From NCBI GenBank assembly GCA_004298115.1, contig SCRJ01000045.1:1-64000 (forward strand): a stretch of DNA of 64,000 bases, written 5' to 3'. This stretch comes from Acidobacteriota bacterium. GTDB taxonomy: Bacteria; Acidobacteriota; Thermoanaerobaculia; Thermoanaerobaculales; Thermoanaerobaculaceae. This document shows, one piece after another, positions 36,019 to 44,885 of the stretch. The notes beneath the pieces are model-generated. The model saw only the letters and a list, made by a program, of their open reading frames with translations, ran no database searches and was not told where the DNA came from. Position 1 is the stretch's first letter; every line of letters starts with the position of its first letter. A program made the translations under genes and the position numbers.

Positions 36019-37327
36019 GCTGGCCTCCCTGGGCCGATACGAAGTCGAGGTAGTCGACGGCGCTCTGCAGGGCGTACAGGCCCTGCCAGTACCCGGTCTC
36101 ACCCTGCATCTCCTGCGTCCGGGCGGCGAGGTAGTCCTCCATCTTGCCGGTGCCCTGCTCGAGCTTGAGGTGCTCCACACGCGCCACCTCGGAGCCGAGC
36201 GAGCGCTGCGCCTCGCCGGCCGCGAGCTGGGCGCGCGCCGCCTGCACCCGTCCCAGGGCGTCCTGCACCTGCGCCAGGACCTCGAGCTCCTTGGCCCGCT
36301 GCTGCCGGCGTGCGGCCTGGAGGTCGAAGGCGGCGGCGCGCAGCGCGTGGACCCGCTGCCCGCCCTCGAACAGGGGCAGCTTGAGGTAGAGTCCGAACTC
36401 GTTGGTGTCGATGCGGTCCTCGACCCCCGGCGCGGAGTTGGCCATGACGTTGCCGCCGAGCATGAGCTGCGGGCCGAACGCCTCCTTCGCGAGGATCCGC
36501 TTGCGTTCGGCGATCGCCACCGTGACCTTGACGGCCGCGAGGTCGCGCCGGCCGCCGAGCGCCGCCTCGGCGTTGTCGCGGAGGGTACCGGCGGGAGGGG
36601 CGGGCGCCTCGGGGACGTCGGCGAGGGCGTACCCCTCGGGCGGCAGGTCTTCCCCCATGAGCGCCGCGAGCAGCGCGTCGACCGAGTCGATTCCGGCCTG
36701 AACGGCCTCCCGCTGCGCCCGGGCGCTTGCGAGCGCGAAGTGGACCTTGGCGCCGTCCACGCTCGCCCAGGCGCCGACCTTCACCTTGAGGTCGGCGTCC
36801 TTGGCGTCGTTCTCCAGCGCCCGCTCGTACGCCGCGACCGCGGTCAGCGCGTGCGTGAGCGTGAGCGCGTTGCGGTACGCCGCGCGCACGTTGTAGCGCG
36901 CCTCGTCCGCGCCGTAGAACGCGAGGTCGTCGGCGGCGCGCTGCGCCAGCTTCGCGATCAGCCGTCCCTCGTGAAGCTGGCCGCCGGCCAGCAGCGGGAT
37001 CTGGTAGGCGATCCCGTAGTGCAGCTGATTGCGGTCCCAGGGGAGCTGGTAGAACCCCAGGCTCGGGTTCTTGAAGAGATCGACCGAGATCGGCACCAGC
37101 GAGCGGTTGCCGTCGTAGTGGTTGTACGAGCCGACCAGGTCGACCTCGCCGTACCTGCGTCCGGCCGCTTCCTGCGCCCGCTGCGCCGCGGCGAGGGCGG
37201 ACAGCTTGGCGGCCTGGAGCCTGGGGTTGGCGGCCAGCGCGCGCGCCGTGGCCTCCTCGATCGTGAGGGAACGGGCGCTGGCGGGGACGAACACCGCGGC
37301 AGCGAGCAACGCCGCAAGCCATTTCAT
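36011..37327 (-). CDS. TolC-family outer-membrane efflux protein
   Basis: 438 residues. A signal peptide (MKWLAALLAAAVFVPASARS) precedes the duplicated TolC fold: LTIEEATARALAANPRLQAAKL, long coiled-coil helices and a second repeat with GLYLKLPLFEGGQRVHALRAA. It forms the outer-membrane duct of the RND pump. AGGAGG stands 5 bases before ATG. It is the first pump gene and follows the ArsR-like regulator by 130 bases. Confidence 0.93.
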   Translation of the reverse strand: MKWLAALLAAAVFVPASARSLTIEEATARALAANPRLQAAKLSALAAAQRAQEAAGRRYGEVDLVGSYNHYDGNRSLVPISVDLFKNPSLGFYQLPWDRNQLHYGIAYQIPLLAGGQLHEGRLIAKLAQRAADDLAFYGADEARYNVRAAYRNALTLTHALTAVAAYERALENDAKDADLKVKVGAWASVDGAKVHFALASARAQREAVQAGIDSVDALLAALMGEDLPPEGYALADVPEAPAPPAGTLRDNAEAALGGRRDLAAVKVTVAIAERKRILAKEAFGPQLMLGGNVMANSAPGVEDRIDTNEFGLYLKLPLFEGGQRVHALRAAAFDLQAARRQQRAKELEVLAQVQDALGRVQAARAQLAAGEAQRSLGSEVARVEHLKLEQGTGKMEDYLAARTQEMQGETGYWQGLYALQSAVDYLDFVSAQGGQHD

Positions 37328-37457
37328 GCCTGCCTCCTTGCCGGCCCGCCGCGGGGCCGGCCGTCGGGTTGTGCGAGATCGCTATTTCGAATGCTAACGC
37401 GGCAAGGGCGCCGCAGCGCCGAGCCGCCGCAACGTGTGGGCGAGGACCGGTCCGGGA

Positions 37458-37787
37458 TCATCGCCGGCGCTCCGCGACCCGGCCCCGGCGGCCAAACACC
37501 GCCTCGAGCTGCCGCAGCAGCGTGCTCGCGGTCTCGCCGTCGAGCGAGTAGAAGACGTTGGCGCCGTCGCGGCGCGCGCGCACCAGGCCGCCGTCCTTGA
37601 GGATGCGCAGGTGCCGCGACAGGGTGGCCTGCTCGACCCCGAGCGCGGACGCCAGGGCGCAGACGCACATCGCGGGGTCGCGCTGCAGCCGCTCGATCAT
37701 CGCCAGCCGCAAGGGATGGCCGGCTCGGCGCAGGCGCTCGGCGGTCGCCACCAACTCCGGCGGATCTCTGCGTATGTGGATAGCCAT
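37458..37787 (-). CDS. ArsR/SmtB-family regulator of the RND operon
   Basis: 109 residues with a winged helix: RRAGHPLRLAMIERLQRDPAMCVCALASALGVEQATLSRHLRILKDGGLV. CVC at the start of the recognition-helix region matches the position of the ArsR metal/thiol site. A beta-hairpin wing (ARRDGANVFYSL) follows. It is probably the local repressor of the downstream TolC-adaptor-RND-AhpD-CDF genes; the inducer is unknown. The ATG at 37787 fits the family, but GGAG is only 2 bases upstream; a TTG at 37802 is the alternative. No clean palindrome is seen in the 130-base gap to the pump genes, though GCTATTTCGAATGC lies there. Confidence 0.85.
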   Translation of the reverse strand: MAIHIRRDPPELVATAERLRRAGHPLRLAMIERLQRDPAMCVCALASALGVEQATLSRHLRILKDGGLVRARRDGANVFYSLDGETASTLLRQLEAVFGRRGRVAERRR

Positions 37788-38025
37788 ATCTCCGACCCCC
37801 AAGAAGAACCGGGCCGTCCCGGTTTTCGAAGGGCAGTGTCGGTCCTTCCCGCCCCGGGTTCCTTGTCGGCCGACAACTTTGCCCGAGCTCGGAGCGGAGG
37901 TCGCATCCGATGCGCGGCCGGCCCTTGCGGCCGTCCGCGCCGATGGCCTGTCGCAGGGAACCGTCCGGCTTGTTCGTCCCGGAGGGCGCCTCGTCCGTGG
38001 GACGGCGGCGGCGCGCCGCAGCGGC

Positions 38026-39576
38026 TCAGTGCGCGCCGATGGGGCCCTTGCCGGTGTCGCCGGAGAGCATGAAGACGAAGGGGAGGATGAGCACGAACGC
38101 GACCGTCAGCATCCAGAACACGTCCACGTACGACATGACGACCGCCTGCTGCTGCATCTGGCCGTACATCAGGCGCAGCGACAGCTCCTTCGTCGTGACC
38201 GGGTCGAGGCCGGCGGTGGGGAAGAGGCCGTTCGCCGCCCCCGCCAGGCGCTGCTGCACGATCGGGTTGAAGGCGTTGACGTGGTCGGCGAGGTTCGCCT
38301 GGTGCACCTGTGCGTGGCGCGCGAGCACGGTGGCGGACATCGCGATCCCGACCGAGCCGCCCTCGTTGCGGAAAAGGTTGAACAGCCCCGTGGCGTTACC
38401 GATCTGCTCGGGCGGGAGGTGGGAGAACGCCGCGGTCGAGATCGGCACGAACAGGAACCCGAGCCCGAACCCCTGCAGCAGGCGGGAGAACATCAGGTAG
38501 GTGAAGCTGACGTGGAGGTCGACCGACTGCAGCAGCCAGATCGCGGCGATGTTGAGCGCGGCGCCGAAGAGCACCAGGACCCGGGTGTCGATCTTGCCGA
38601 TGAGCGCGCCGACCATCGCCATGGCCACCAGCGACGCGATCCCGCCCGGCGAGATCACGAGGCCGGCCCAGGTCGCGGTGTAGCTCAGCATGGTCTGGGC
38701 GAACAGCGGCAGCATCGTGAACGAGCCGAACAGGCCGAACCCGACCAGGAACATCAGCACCGTGGCGGAGGCGAACGAGCGGTTGAGGAAGAGCCGGAGG
38801 TTGACCAGCGGCCGCTCGGCGGTGAGCGAGCGCCAGATGAAGAGCGCGACCCCGGCCACGGCCGCGAGCGCGAACGCCTTGATGAAGTTGCTGTTGAACC
38901 AGTCGAACCGCTGCCCGCGGTTGAGCGTCACCTCGAGGCTCCCGAGCCCGATGCAGATGAACAGGAAGCTGAGGAAGTCCACCCGTCCCTCGGGGCGCTT
39001 GAGGTACGGCGGGTCGGTGATGAACATGAGGCCGAGCAGGACGCCGAGGATGCCGAGCGGGATGTTGATGTAGAACACCCAGGGCCACCCCCAGTTGTCG
39101 GTGATCCAGCCGCCCAGCGTCGGGCCGATGATCGGGCCGAACACGACGCCGACGCCGAACAGCGCCATCGCCTTGCCGCGCTCCTCCCGGGGAAACGCGT
39201 CGAGCAGGATCGCCTGCGACATCGGCACCATCGCGCCCCCGGCGAACCCCTGCAGCACGCGCATCACGACCAGGAAGGTGAGCGACGGCGCCGCGCCGGA
39301 GCCGAGCGACGCGAGCGTGAACATGGTCAGACAGGAGATGTAGAACTTCTTCCTCCCGAAGTAGTTGGCGATCCAGCCGGTGATCGGCAGGATGACGGCG
39401 TTGGCGACCAGGTACGAGGTGATGACCCAGGTGATCTCGTCCACGCCGGCGGAGAACGTGCCCTGCATGTGGGGGAGCGACACGTTGGCGACCGACGTGT
39501 CCACCACCTCCATCAGCGTTCCCAGCATCGAGGTGAACGCGATCAGATACCGGTTCGTGGAGCGGCCCGTCGCCAT
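38026..39576 (-). CDS. emrB: DHA2-family MFS drug exporter (EmrB-like)
   Basis: 516 residues with 14 predicted helices. The loop 2-3 motif is GWIANYFGRKKFY, motif C is GVGVVFGPIIGPTLGGWI, and MEVVDTSVANVSLPHM in helix 1 is the DHA2 signature (motif D1). It exports hydrophobic compounds with proton antiport, working with the EmrA-like adaptor and TolC encoded upstream in the same direction. GGGGGAG precedes ATG by 4 bases. Confidence 0.93.
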   Translation of the reverse strand: MATGRSTNRYLIAFTSMLGTLMEVVDTSVANVSLPHMQGTFSAGVDEITWVITSYLVANAVILPITGWIANYFGRKKFYISCLTMFTLASLGSGAAPSLTFLVVMRVLQGFAGGAMVPMSQAILLDAFPREERGKAMALFGVGVVFGPIIGPTLGGWITDNWGWPWVFYINIPLGILGVLLGLMFITDPPYLKRPEGRVDFLSFLFICIGLGSLEVTLNRGQRFDWFNSNFIKAFALAAVAGVALFIWRSLTAERPLVNLRLFLNRSFASATVLMFLVGFGLFGSFTMLPLFAQTMLSYTATWAGLVISPGGIASLVAMAMVGALIGKIDTRVLVLFGAALNIAAIWLLQSVDLHVSFTYLMFSRLLQGFGLGFLFVPISTAAFSHLPPEQIGNATGLFNLFRNEGGSVGIAMSATVLARHAQVHQANLADHVNAFNPIVQQRLAGAANGLFPTAGLDPVTTKELSLRLMYGQMQQQAVVMSYVDVFWMLTVAFVLILPFVFMLSGDTGKGPIGAH

Positions 39577-39593
39577 CGCTCCCCCGCCCGCCG

Positions 39594-40631
39594 TCAGCGC
39601 GCGCCTTCCGGGGCCGCCGGCGTCGCGGCGGGGAGGGCGCGCGGCTCGGCCGTGGCGTCGACCTCGACGCGCACCGAAAGCCCCAGGCGCAGCGACCGGT
39701 CGGCGTCGCTGCCCGGGTCGATGGCGATGCGCACCGGCAAACGCTGCACGATCTTGACCCAGTTGCCGGTGGCGTTCTCGGGCGGGAGCAGCGCGAACGC
39801 GGCGCCGGTGCCGGCGGAGAGGCTTTCGACCCAGCCGTGGTAGGTGCGCCCCGGGTTCACGTCGGCGACGACCGTCGCGGGCAGGCCGACGCGGAGCCGC
39901 CGCAGGTCGGTCTCCTTGAAGTTCGCCTCGACCCAGATGTGGCCGCCGGAGAGGGGTACGACGGCGCACAGGGGCTGCCCCGGGGCGACGACCTGGCCCG
40001 ACTGCGCGCTCTTCCGGCTGACGACGCCGTCGACCGGCGCCACGATGGTGCAGTGGGAGCGCGTCAGCTCGGCGGTGGCGAGCCTGGTCTGCTGCACCTT
40101 GATGCGCTCCCCGGCGCTGCCGAGGTTGGCCTCGGCCACGGCGAGCGCCTTGCGTGCCGCGGCGACGTCGGCGGCCGCGACCTGCTCGGCGGTGACCGCG
40201 TCGTCGTAGCGCTGCTTGGGGACGGAGTTGCGCTTGAAGAGCTCGGAGAAGCGCTGCAGGTTGAGGCGTGCGAGCTCCAGCCGGCTCGCGTTGGCCGCCA
40301 CGCGCGCCTGCTCCTGCGCGATGTGCGCGTCGTTGGTCGCGAGCGCGGATCGCGCCTCGGCGAGCGCCGCGGTCGCCTGCTGCACCTCGGCGTCGTAGTC
40401 GCGCGGGTCGATCGTGGCGATGACCTGGCCCCGGCTCACCCGCTGGTTCTCCGTGACCTCGACGGTCGCCAGCCGGCCGGGGATGAGGGAGGAAACCGCG
40501 AACACGTCGCCCCCGACGTATGCGTCGTCCGTGTTGGGGTGGACTTGCGAGTGTCTCCAGTCGCGGTACGCGAAGATGGCGATCCCCGCCAGCACCAGAA
40601 CGATGGCCGCCAGGCTGATCCATTTCTTCAT
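39594..40631 (-). CDS. emrA: HlyD/EmrA-type membrane fusion protein
   Basis: 345 residues. An N-terminal anchor (WISLAAIVLVLAGIAIFAY) is followed by the typical EmrA sequence HPNTDDAYVGGDVFAVSSLIPG, a long coiled-coil (about residues 85-185) and a lipoyl/beta-barrel part (TIVAPVDGVVSRKSAQSGQVV). It couples EmrB to the outer-membrane duct. It is 1 base from the TolC gene stop and 17 bases before emrB. Confidence 0.93.
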   Translation of the reverse strand: MKKWISLAAIVLVLAGIAIFAYRDWRHSQVHPNTDDAYVGGDVFAVSSLIPGRLATVEVTENQRVSRGQVIATIDPRDYDAEVQQATAALAEARSALATNDAHIAQEQARVAANASRLELARLNLQRFSELFKRNSVPKQRYDDAVTAEQVAAADVAAARKALAVAEANLGSAGERIKVQQTRLATAELTRSHCTIVAPVDGVVSRKSAQSGQVVAPGQPLCAVVPLSGGHIWVEANFKETDLRRLRVGLPATVVADVNPGRTYHGWVESLSAGTGAAFALLPPENATGNWVKIVQRLPVRIAIDPGSDADRSLRLGLSVRVEVDATAEPRALPAATPAAPEGAR

Positions 40632-40632
40632 G

Positions 40633-42015
40633 TCACGGCTCCTGTTCTTTCGTGCCGACGGCGGCGAAGAACGTCGGCAGGTCCTCGCCGGCGAGGGTGA
40701 GCAGCACTCCCTGCTTGAGGTAGGCGTTGAAGTGCTGGTTGACCAGCGCGAAGCGGGCGTCGGCGAGCACCGCCTCGGCGTCGAGGACGTCGGTGCTCTT
40801 CGCCAACCCGGCCTTGTACTGGTCCTCCTCGATGCGCAGGTTCTCCGTGGCCGCCGCGACGTTGGTCTCGGCGGTGGCGGCCTCGGTGAGCGCCTGGCGG
40901 TAGGCGAGGAACGCCTGCTCCACCTGGACGTCGATCTGCCGTTGCAGGTCGGCGATCTCGGTGCGGGTCCGCTCGGCCCGGAACGCGGCCGCGCGCACGG
41001 CCGCCGCCCGCGCGCCGCCGTCGTACGGCTGCCACGACGCGCCGAGCATCAGGAAGTTGGCGTTCGGATAGACGAGGTACTGGTTCTGCTGGTAGGTGTG
41101 GGAGGCCTGCGCGAACAGCGACGGTTTGTCGTCGCTCTTCTTCAGGGCGACCGCATCCTCCTCGGTCTTGAGCCGCGCCTGCAGCGCCAGCAGTTGCGGG
41201 TTGGCCTTGGCCGCGCGCTTGGCCAGCTCCGCGGCGGACGCGGCCAGGGGCGGCGGTGGCGGCATCGTCCCGGGCAGGGCGACGGCCTCCGCCGGATCGC
41301 GCCCCATCAGCCGGTTGAGCGCCGCGGTGGCGACCGTCTCGCCGTTGGCGAGCGCGCCCCCCTGGTCCTGCACCAGCCGGAGGCGGACCTCCGTGGCGAG
41401 CAGATCGTTGCGCGCCACCACCCCCTGGTCGAAGAGGTCGTGCACCTCGCGCAGGTGATCCTGCAGCGTCACGACCCGCTGCGCCACGACCCGCCGCTGG
41501 GCCGTGAGCGTGAGGATCCGAAGGTACGTGCCGAGCCCCTCGAGCATCGCCGAGCTGACCTCGGCCCGGCCGCCGGCCGCGGTGGCGTGCTCGGCGCTGC
41601 GGGCGCCGGCGACCGCCCACGAGCGGCGCCCCCCGTCCCAGAGCAGCTGCGTCAGGTCGACCTCGCCGAAGAGGAAGTGGCTCTGCCCCGTCGGCGCCTG
41701 CAGGGCGCCGAACTTCGCCACCACCTCGTGGTCGCGCAGCTGGAAGCCGCCCGACAGGTCGAGCGCGGGGTGGAACGCGGCCTCGGCGCGCTTGGTGTCC
41801 TCCCGGGCCGCGCTCGTGTCCAGCGCGGCCGCCGTGGCCGCGGCCGAGTGCGCCGCGATCTCGCGCAGCGCGTCCGCGAGCGTGAGCGGCCCGGCGACGG
41901 GCGCCGCCGCGGCGGCGGCGGCAAGCGCCGCCAGGACGGCGACCGCCGCGGCGCTTGCCCGGCGGACGGTGCCGCGGCGCCTGTCCCTGTCATCGTGAGG
42001 GTGTTCGCGAGGCAT
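40633..42015 (-). CDS. TolC-family outer-membrane protein of the EmrAB system
   Basis: 460 residues. An Arg-rich start and signal peptide (SAAAVAVLAALAAAAAAAPVAG) precede two TolC repeats: [22 protein letters not shown] and, in the second half, GASWQPYDGGARAAAVRAAAF, with long helical segments between. The ATG at 42015 has GAGGAG 8 bases upstream; the open frame continues upstream through the tRNA-Gly gene, which cannot be coding. It forms an operon with emrA and emrB. Confidence 0.88.
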   Translation of the reverse strand: MPREHPHDDRDRRRGTVRRASAAAVAVLAALAAAAAAAPVAGPLTLADALREIAAHSAAATAAALDTSAAREDTKRAEAAFHPALDLSGGFQLRDHEVVAKFGALQAPTGQSHFLFGEVDLTQLLWDGGRRSWAVAGARSAEHATAAGGRAEVSSAMLEGLGTYLRILTLTAQRRVVAQRVVTLQDHLREVHDLFDQGVVARNDLLATEVRLRLVQDQGGALANGETVATAALNRLMGRDPAEAVALPGTMPPPPPLAASAAELAKRAAKANPQLLALQARLKTEEDAVALKKSDDKPSLFAQASHTYQQNQYLVYPNANFLMLGASWQPYDGGARAAAVRAAAFRAERTRTEIADLQRQIDVQVEQAFLAYRQALTEAATAETNVAAATENLRIEEDQYKAGLAKSTDVLDAEAVLADARFALVNQHFNAYLKQGVLLTLAGEDLPTFFAAVGTKEQEP

Positions 42016-42136
42016 CTGGTCATCTCCTCGGCGCCGGTCAACCGGCCCGGCCGGCCCGCCATTCCAGCAGCGACTCAGGATGGTGGCAACGGTTCCCATT
42101 CTAGACTCGGTCGGATTCAGGGCAGGGAAGGGAAGA

Positions 42137-42211
42137 TGGAGCGGGAAACGGGATTTGAACCCGCGACTTCGACCTTGGCAAGGTCGCACTCTACCACTGA
42201 GTTATTCCCGC
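42137..42211 (-). tRNA. tRNA-Gly (GCC)
   Basis: On the minus strand the acceptor GCGGGAA pairs with TTCCCGC. The anticodon arm GACCT-TGCCA-AGGTC places GCC in the loop, the T arm has GTTCAAATC, the discriminator is U and CCA is encoded. 75 bases with CCA. It stands 121 bases upstream of the TolC gene and in the same direction. Confidence 0.95.
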
Positions 42212-42214
42212 TCG

Positions 42215-42271
42215 CTCCCGCCGCCGGAACGGCGGGAGGAGAAAAATAGCAGCGTCTCCCGGCACCGTCAA
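42215..42271 (-). promoter_or_regulatory. tRNA-Gly promoter and leader hairpin
   Basis: On the minus strand TTGACG (42271-42266) and TATTTT (42248-42243) are exactly 17 bases apart. Between this promoter and the tRNA 5' end a perfect 9-bp hairpin, CTCCCGCCG (42215-42223) with CGGCGGGAG (42230-42238), would be at the very 5' end of the precursor. It may guide processing. Confidence 0.6.
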
Positions 42272-42360
42272 GACCGGGCCCTCCCAAGCGCCAGGGTGGG
42301 ACGCCCACGGTCAACGCCGCGGCCCGGAAAGGGAATGCGGGGAACCCTGGAGTTTCGCCT

Positions 42361-42419
42361 CACGGACCACGGACCACGGACCACGGACCACGGACCACGG
42401 ACCACGGACCACGGACCAC
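42361..42419. repeat. Perfect 7-bp tandem array (GGACCAC)n
   Basis: Eight uninterrupted copies of GGACCAC (42364-42419) preceded by a partial unit. The array ends 5 bases before the stop codon of the FAH-family hydrolase gene, which is read toward it. A larger, decayed array of the same heptamer occurs at 52715-52880. Confidence 0.95.
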
Positions 42420-42424
42420 GATCC

Positions 42425-43180
42425 CTACGCCACGGTATGGCGGAGGACGCCGATCCCCGCGATCTCCACCTCGACCGCATCGCCGGCCACCAGCGGGCCG
42501 ACGCCCGGCGGGGTGCCCGTCGTGATCAGGTCCCCGGGAAAGAGCGTCATGATGTGCGAGATGAAGGCGATCACCTCGGCGACGGTGAAGATCATGTCGG
42601 CGGTGGTCCCCTGCTGGCGGCGCACGCCGTTGACGCGGAGCTCGAGGTCGAGCGCCTGCGGATCGGCGATCCCGGTCTCGAGCCACGGGCCGACGGGGCA
42701 GAACGTGTCGAACCCCTTGGCGCGGGCGTACACCTTCTCGACGCGCTGGATGTCGCGGGCGGTGACGTCGTCGAGGCAGGTGTAGCCGAGCACGTGCTCG
42801 AGCGCCTGGGCGGCGTTGACCCTGGTTGCCGTCTTCCCGATCACCAGCGCCAGCTCGCCCTCGTGCTCGACGCGCTGCGACTGGCGCGGCACCGCGACGG
42901 CCCCTCCCGGGGCGAGCAGCGCGGACGGCGCCTTGAGGAAGAGCAAGGGCTCGGCGGGCAGCTCCTTGCCCATCTCGGCGGCGTGGGCGCGGTAGTTGAG
43001 GCCGACCGCGACGATCTTCGTCGGCTCGCACGGCGGCCGCAGCGTCGCGGTCGCGAGCGGCAAGGCGCCGCCGATCGTGCGCACCCCTTCCCACGGCGGC
43101 GCGGCCAACGGCGTCACCAGCTCCCCTTCGATCACGCCCCACCGGCTGGCGCCCGCGACTGCGATCCGACAGAGCCGCAT
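42425..43180 (-). CDS. Fumarylacetoacetate hydrolase family protein
   Basis: 251 residues. The FAH fold is marked by VAVGLNYRAHAAEMG, the metal ligands in EHEGELALVIGK (E-x-E) and GYTCLDDVTARDIQ (D), and the C-terminal GDLITTGTPPGVGPL. These hydrolases or decarboxylases act on 2-oxo acids or acylpyruvates such as oxaloacetate and fumarylpyruvate; the substrate is not determined. GGAGA precedes ATG by 6 bases. It starts one base after the TrkA-type channel gene ends, so the two are likely co-transcribed. Confidence 0.92.
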   Translation of the reverse strand: MRLCRIAVAGASRWGVIEGELVTPLAAPPWEGVRTIGGALPLATATLRPPCEPTKIVAVGLNYRAHAAEMGKELPAEPLLFLKAPSALLAPGGAVAVPRQSQRVEHEGELALVIGKTATRVNAAQALEHVLGYTCLDDVTARDIQRVEKVYARAKGFDTFCPVGPWLETGIADPQALDLELRVNGVRRQQGTTADMIFTVAEVIAFISHIMTLFPGDLITTGTPPGVGPLVAGDAVEVEIAGIGVLRHTVA

Positions 43181-43181
43181 C

Positions 43182-44201
43182 TCAACTCTCCTTTCCCGCG
43201 CCGCCGGCGCAGAACATCGCTTCGAAGTGCTCGAGGTGGTCCCGGATGCCGAGCACGACGAGCACGTCGCCCTCGTCGAGGGCGAGGTTCGGCTCCGGGT
43301 TCGGGAACAGCGTCGGCCCGCGCTGGACGGCGACGACCCCCACGCCGCACCGCCGCCGCAGGTCGGCCTCCGCAAGCGTGGAGCCCACCAGCGGGCTGGA
43401 GGCGGCGATCATGATCTGCTCGAGCTCGAGGCCGGGGACCTTGCCGGCGCCCAGCGAGAAGTCGAGGAAGTCCACCACCGTGGGCTTGACCACGAGCTGG
43501 GCGAGGCGCGTGCCGCCGTGCCGGTAGGGGTTGACCACGCGGTTGGCCCCGGCGCGCCGCAGGCGGGTTTCGGCGCCCTCCTCGCCGGCGCGCGCGACGA
43601 TGAACAGCTCGGGGTTGAGCGAGCGGGCGGTGAGCACGGTGTAGACGTTGTGCGCGTCGTCGTTGAGGCACGCCACCAGGCCGCGGGCGCGCTCGATCCC
43701 GGCGGCGCGCATGGACTCCTCGCTGGTCGCGTCGCCGGCAACCACCGGCAGGCCCTGGTCCTTGAGCTGCTGGACCTTCTCCGTCTTCGCCTCGATCACG
43801 ACGACGGTGCGGCCGGCGCGGCGCAGCTCCTCGACCACCGCGTGCCCCATGCGGCCCCACCCGCACACGATCTCATGGCCGGAAAGGTTCTCGATCATCC
43901 GCGACCTCCGCACGTCTCCCAACGCCTCGCGCAGCTCGCCCTCGATGACCGAGCGTCCGATCTCGGTCGCGGCCAGGAGGATGAGGCCGAGGCCGCCGAA
44001 CAGCATCGCGACGGTGAGGACCTGGCCGGCGCGCGAAAGCGTGGAGATCGAGTTGAACCCCACGGTCGTGAGCGCCAGCACGGTCATGTAGAAGGCGTCC
44101 CACCACCCGACGCCTTCGGTGAGCCGGTACCCGAACGTCCCGGCGACGAAGACGCCGGCGAGCACGACCGCCGAGCGCGCGAGACGCGTGCGCATGCCCA
44201 C
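43182..44201 (-). CDS. Potassium channel with RCK (TrkA-N/TrkA-C) domain
   Basis: 339 residues. Two membrane helices flank a pore loop LALTTVGFNSIS (residues about 43-54). A Rossmann RCK domain (IVCGWGRMGHAVVEELRRAGRTVVVIEA) and a TrkA-C domain at the C-terminus follow. The selectivity filter reads TVGFN instead of the usual TVGYG, resembling the GFN of TrkH/KtrB. It gates K+ flow in response to nucleotide or ion binding. It starts with GTG at 44201 or ATG at 44195; no clear Shine-Dalgarno decides. Confidence 0.85.
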   Translation of the reverse strand: MGMRTRLARSAVVLAGVFVAGTFGYRLTEGVGWWDAFYMTVLALTTVGFNSISTLSRAGQVLTVAMLFGGLGLILLAATEIGRSVIEGELREALGDVRRSRMIENLSGHEIVCGWGRMGHAVVEELRRAGRTVVVIEAKTEKVQQLKDQGLPVVAGDATSEESMRAAGIERARGLVACLNDDAHNVYTVLTARSLNPELFIVARAGEEGAETRLRRAGANRVVNPYRHGGTRLAQLVVKPTVVDFLDFSLGAGKVPGLELEQIMIAASSPLVGSTLAEADLRRRCGVGVVAVQRGPTLFPNPEPNLALDEGDVLVVLGIRDHLEHFEAMFCAGGAGKES

Positions 44202-44246
44202 ACTCTAGCGGAAACCGCGCCGCGCGGGCGCCGCCCGGGGGCGGCC

Positions 44247-44849
44247 TCAACCCGTGCGGCGCGGGAAGCCGGGGGAGGCCGTGATCGTCCGGAGCTGAAA
44301 CAGGTGGCGGCGCTCGTGGGCGCCGGCGATATCGACCCACTGGTACAGGTTGAGCTCGAACCCGAGCGGGTGGGGGAAGCGGAGGGCCCCGAGGTCGAGG
44401 CCCGCGAGCGCGGGGATCGTCGCCATCACGGCGGCGTGGCTCTCGATCAGGTCCCGGCACAGCGCCGCGATCGGGAACCCGTGGGCGGGCGTCACGCGGT
44501 CGGGGTTCTTGACCGGGCCGGAGGCGCCGATCTCGGCGATCGCGCGGATCCGCGGCCACGAGCGCCGCGTTTGGGGGCCGGCCGTGACCCCGGCGCGCCG
44601 GCCCTGCTGGATCAACTTCCTGGCCACGATGGCGAACGTCCGGTTGGCGAGGACGACGTGGTGCAACACCTCGCCCGCCGACCAGCGTTCCGGCGCGGGC
44701 CGCCAATCCGCCTCGACCTGATCGAGGGGCGTCACCGCCGCCAGCAGCGCCTCGAGGTCGGCCTCGAGCCGGGCGCGCAGCTCCTCGAGCTCGGGCTCGA
44801 GCGCACCGGGCGCGCCACTGGCCGCTCCGAGATCCTGCGACCCAGTCAC
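44247..44849 (-). CDS. DinB-like four-helix protein
   Basis: 200 residues of the DinB/YfiT fold. The metal-binding His appear in WSAGEVLHHVVLANR (helix 2) and in AHERRHLFQL (helix 4). The family includes thiol-dependent transferases (bacillithiol or mycothiol) and proteins of unknown function. An in-frame ATG with no strong ribosome-binding site begins the gene. It stands alone between the channel gene and the hydrolase gene. Confidence 0.78.
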   Translation of the reverse strand: MTGSQDLGAASGAPGALEPELEELRARLEADLEALLAAVTPLDQVEADWRPAPERWSAGEVLHHVVLANRTFAIVARKLIQQGRRAGVTAGPQTRRSWPRIRAIAEIGASGPVKNPDRVTPAHGFPIAALCRDLIESHAAVMATIPALAGLDLGALRFPHPLGFELNLYQWVDIAGAHERRHLFQLRTITASPGFPRRTG

Positions 44850-44885
44850 GAGCAGGATTATACACCGGCCGCGCCGCCGCCGCGG

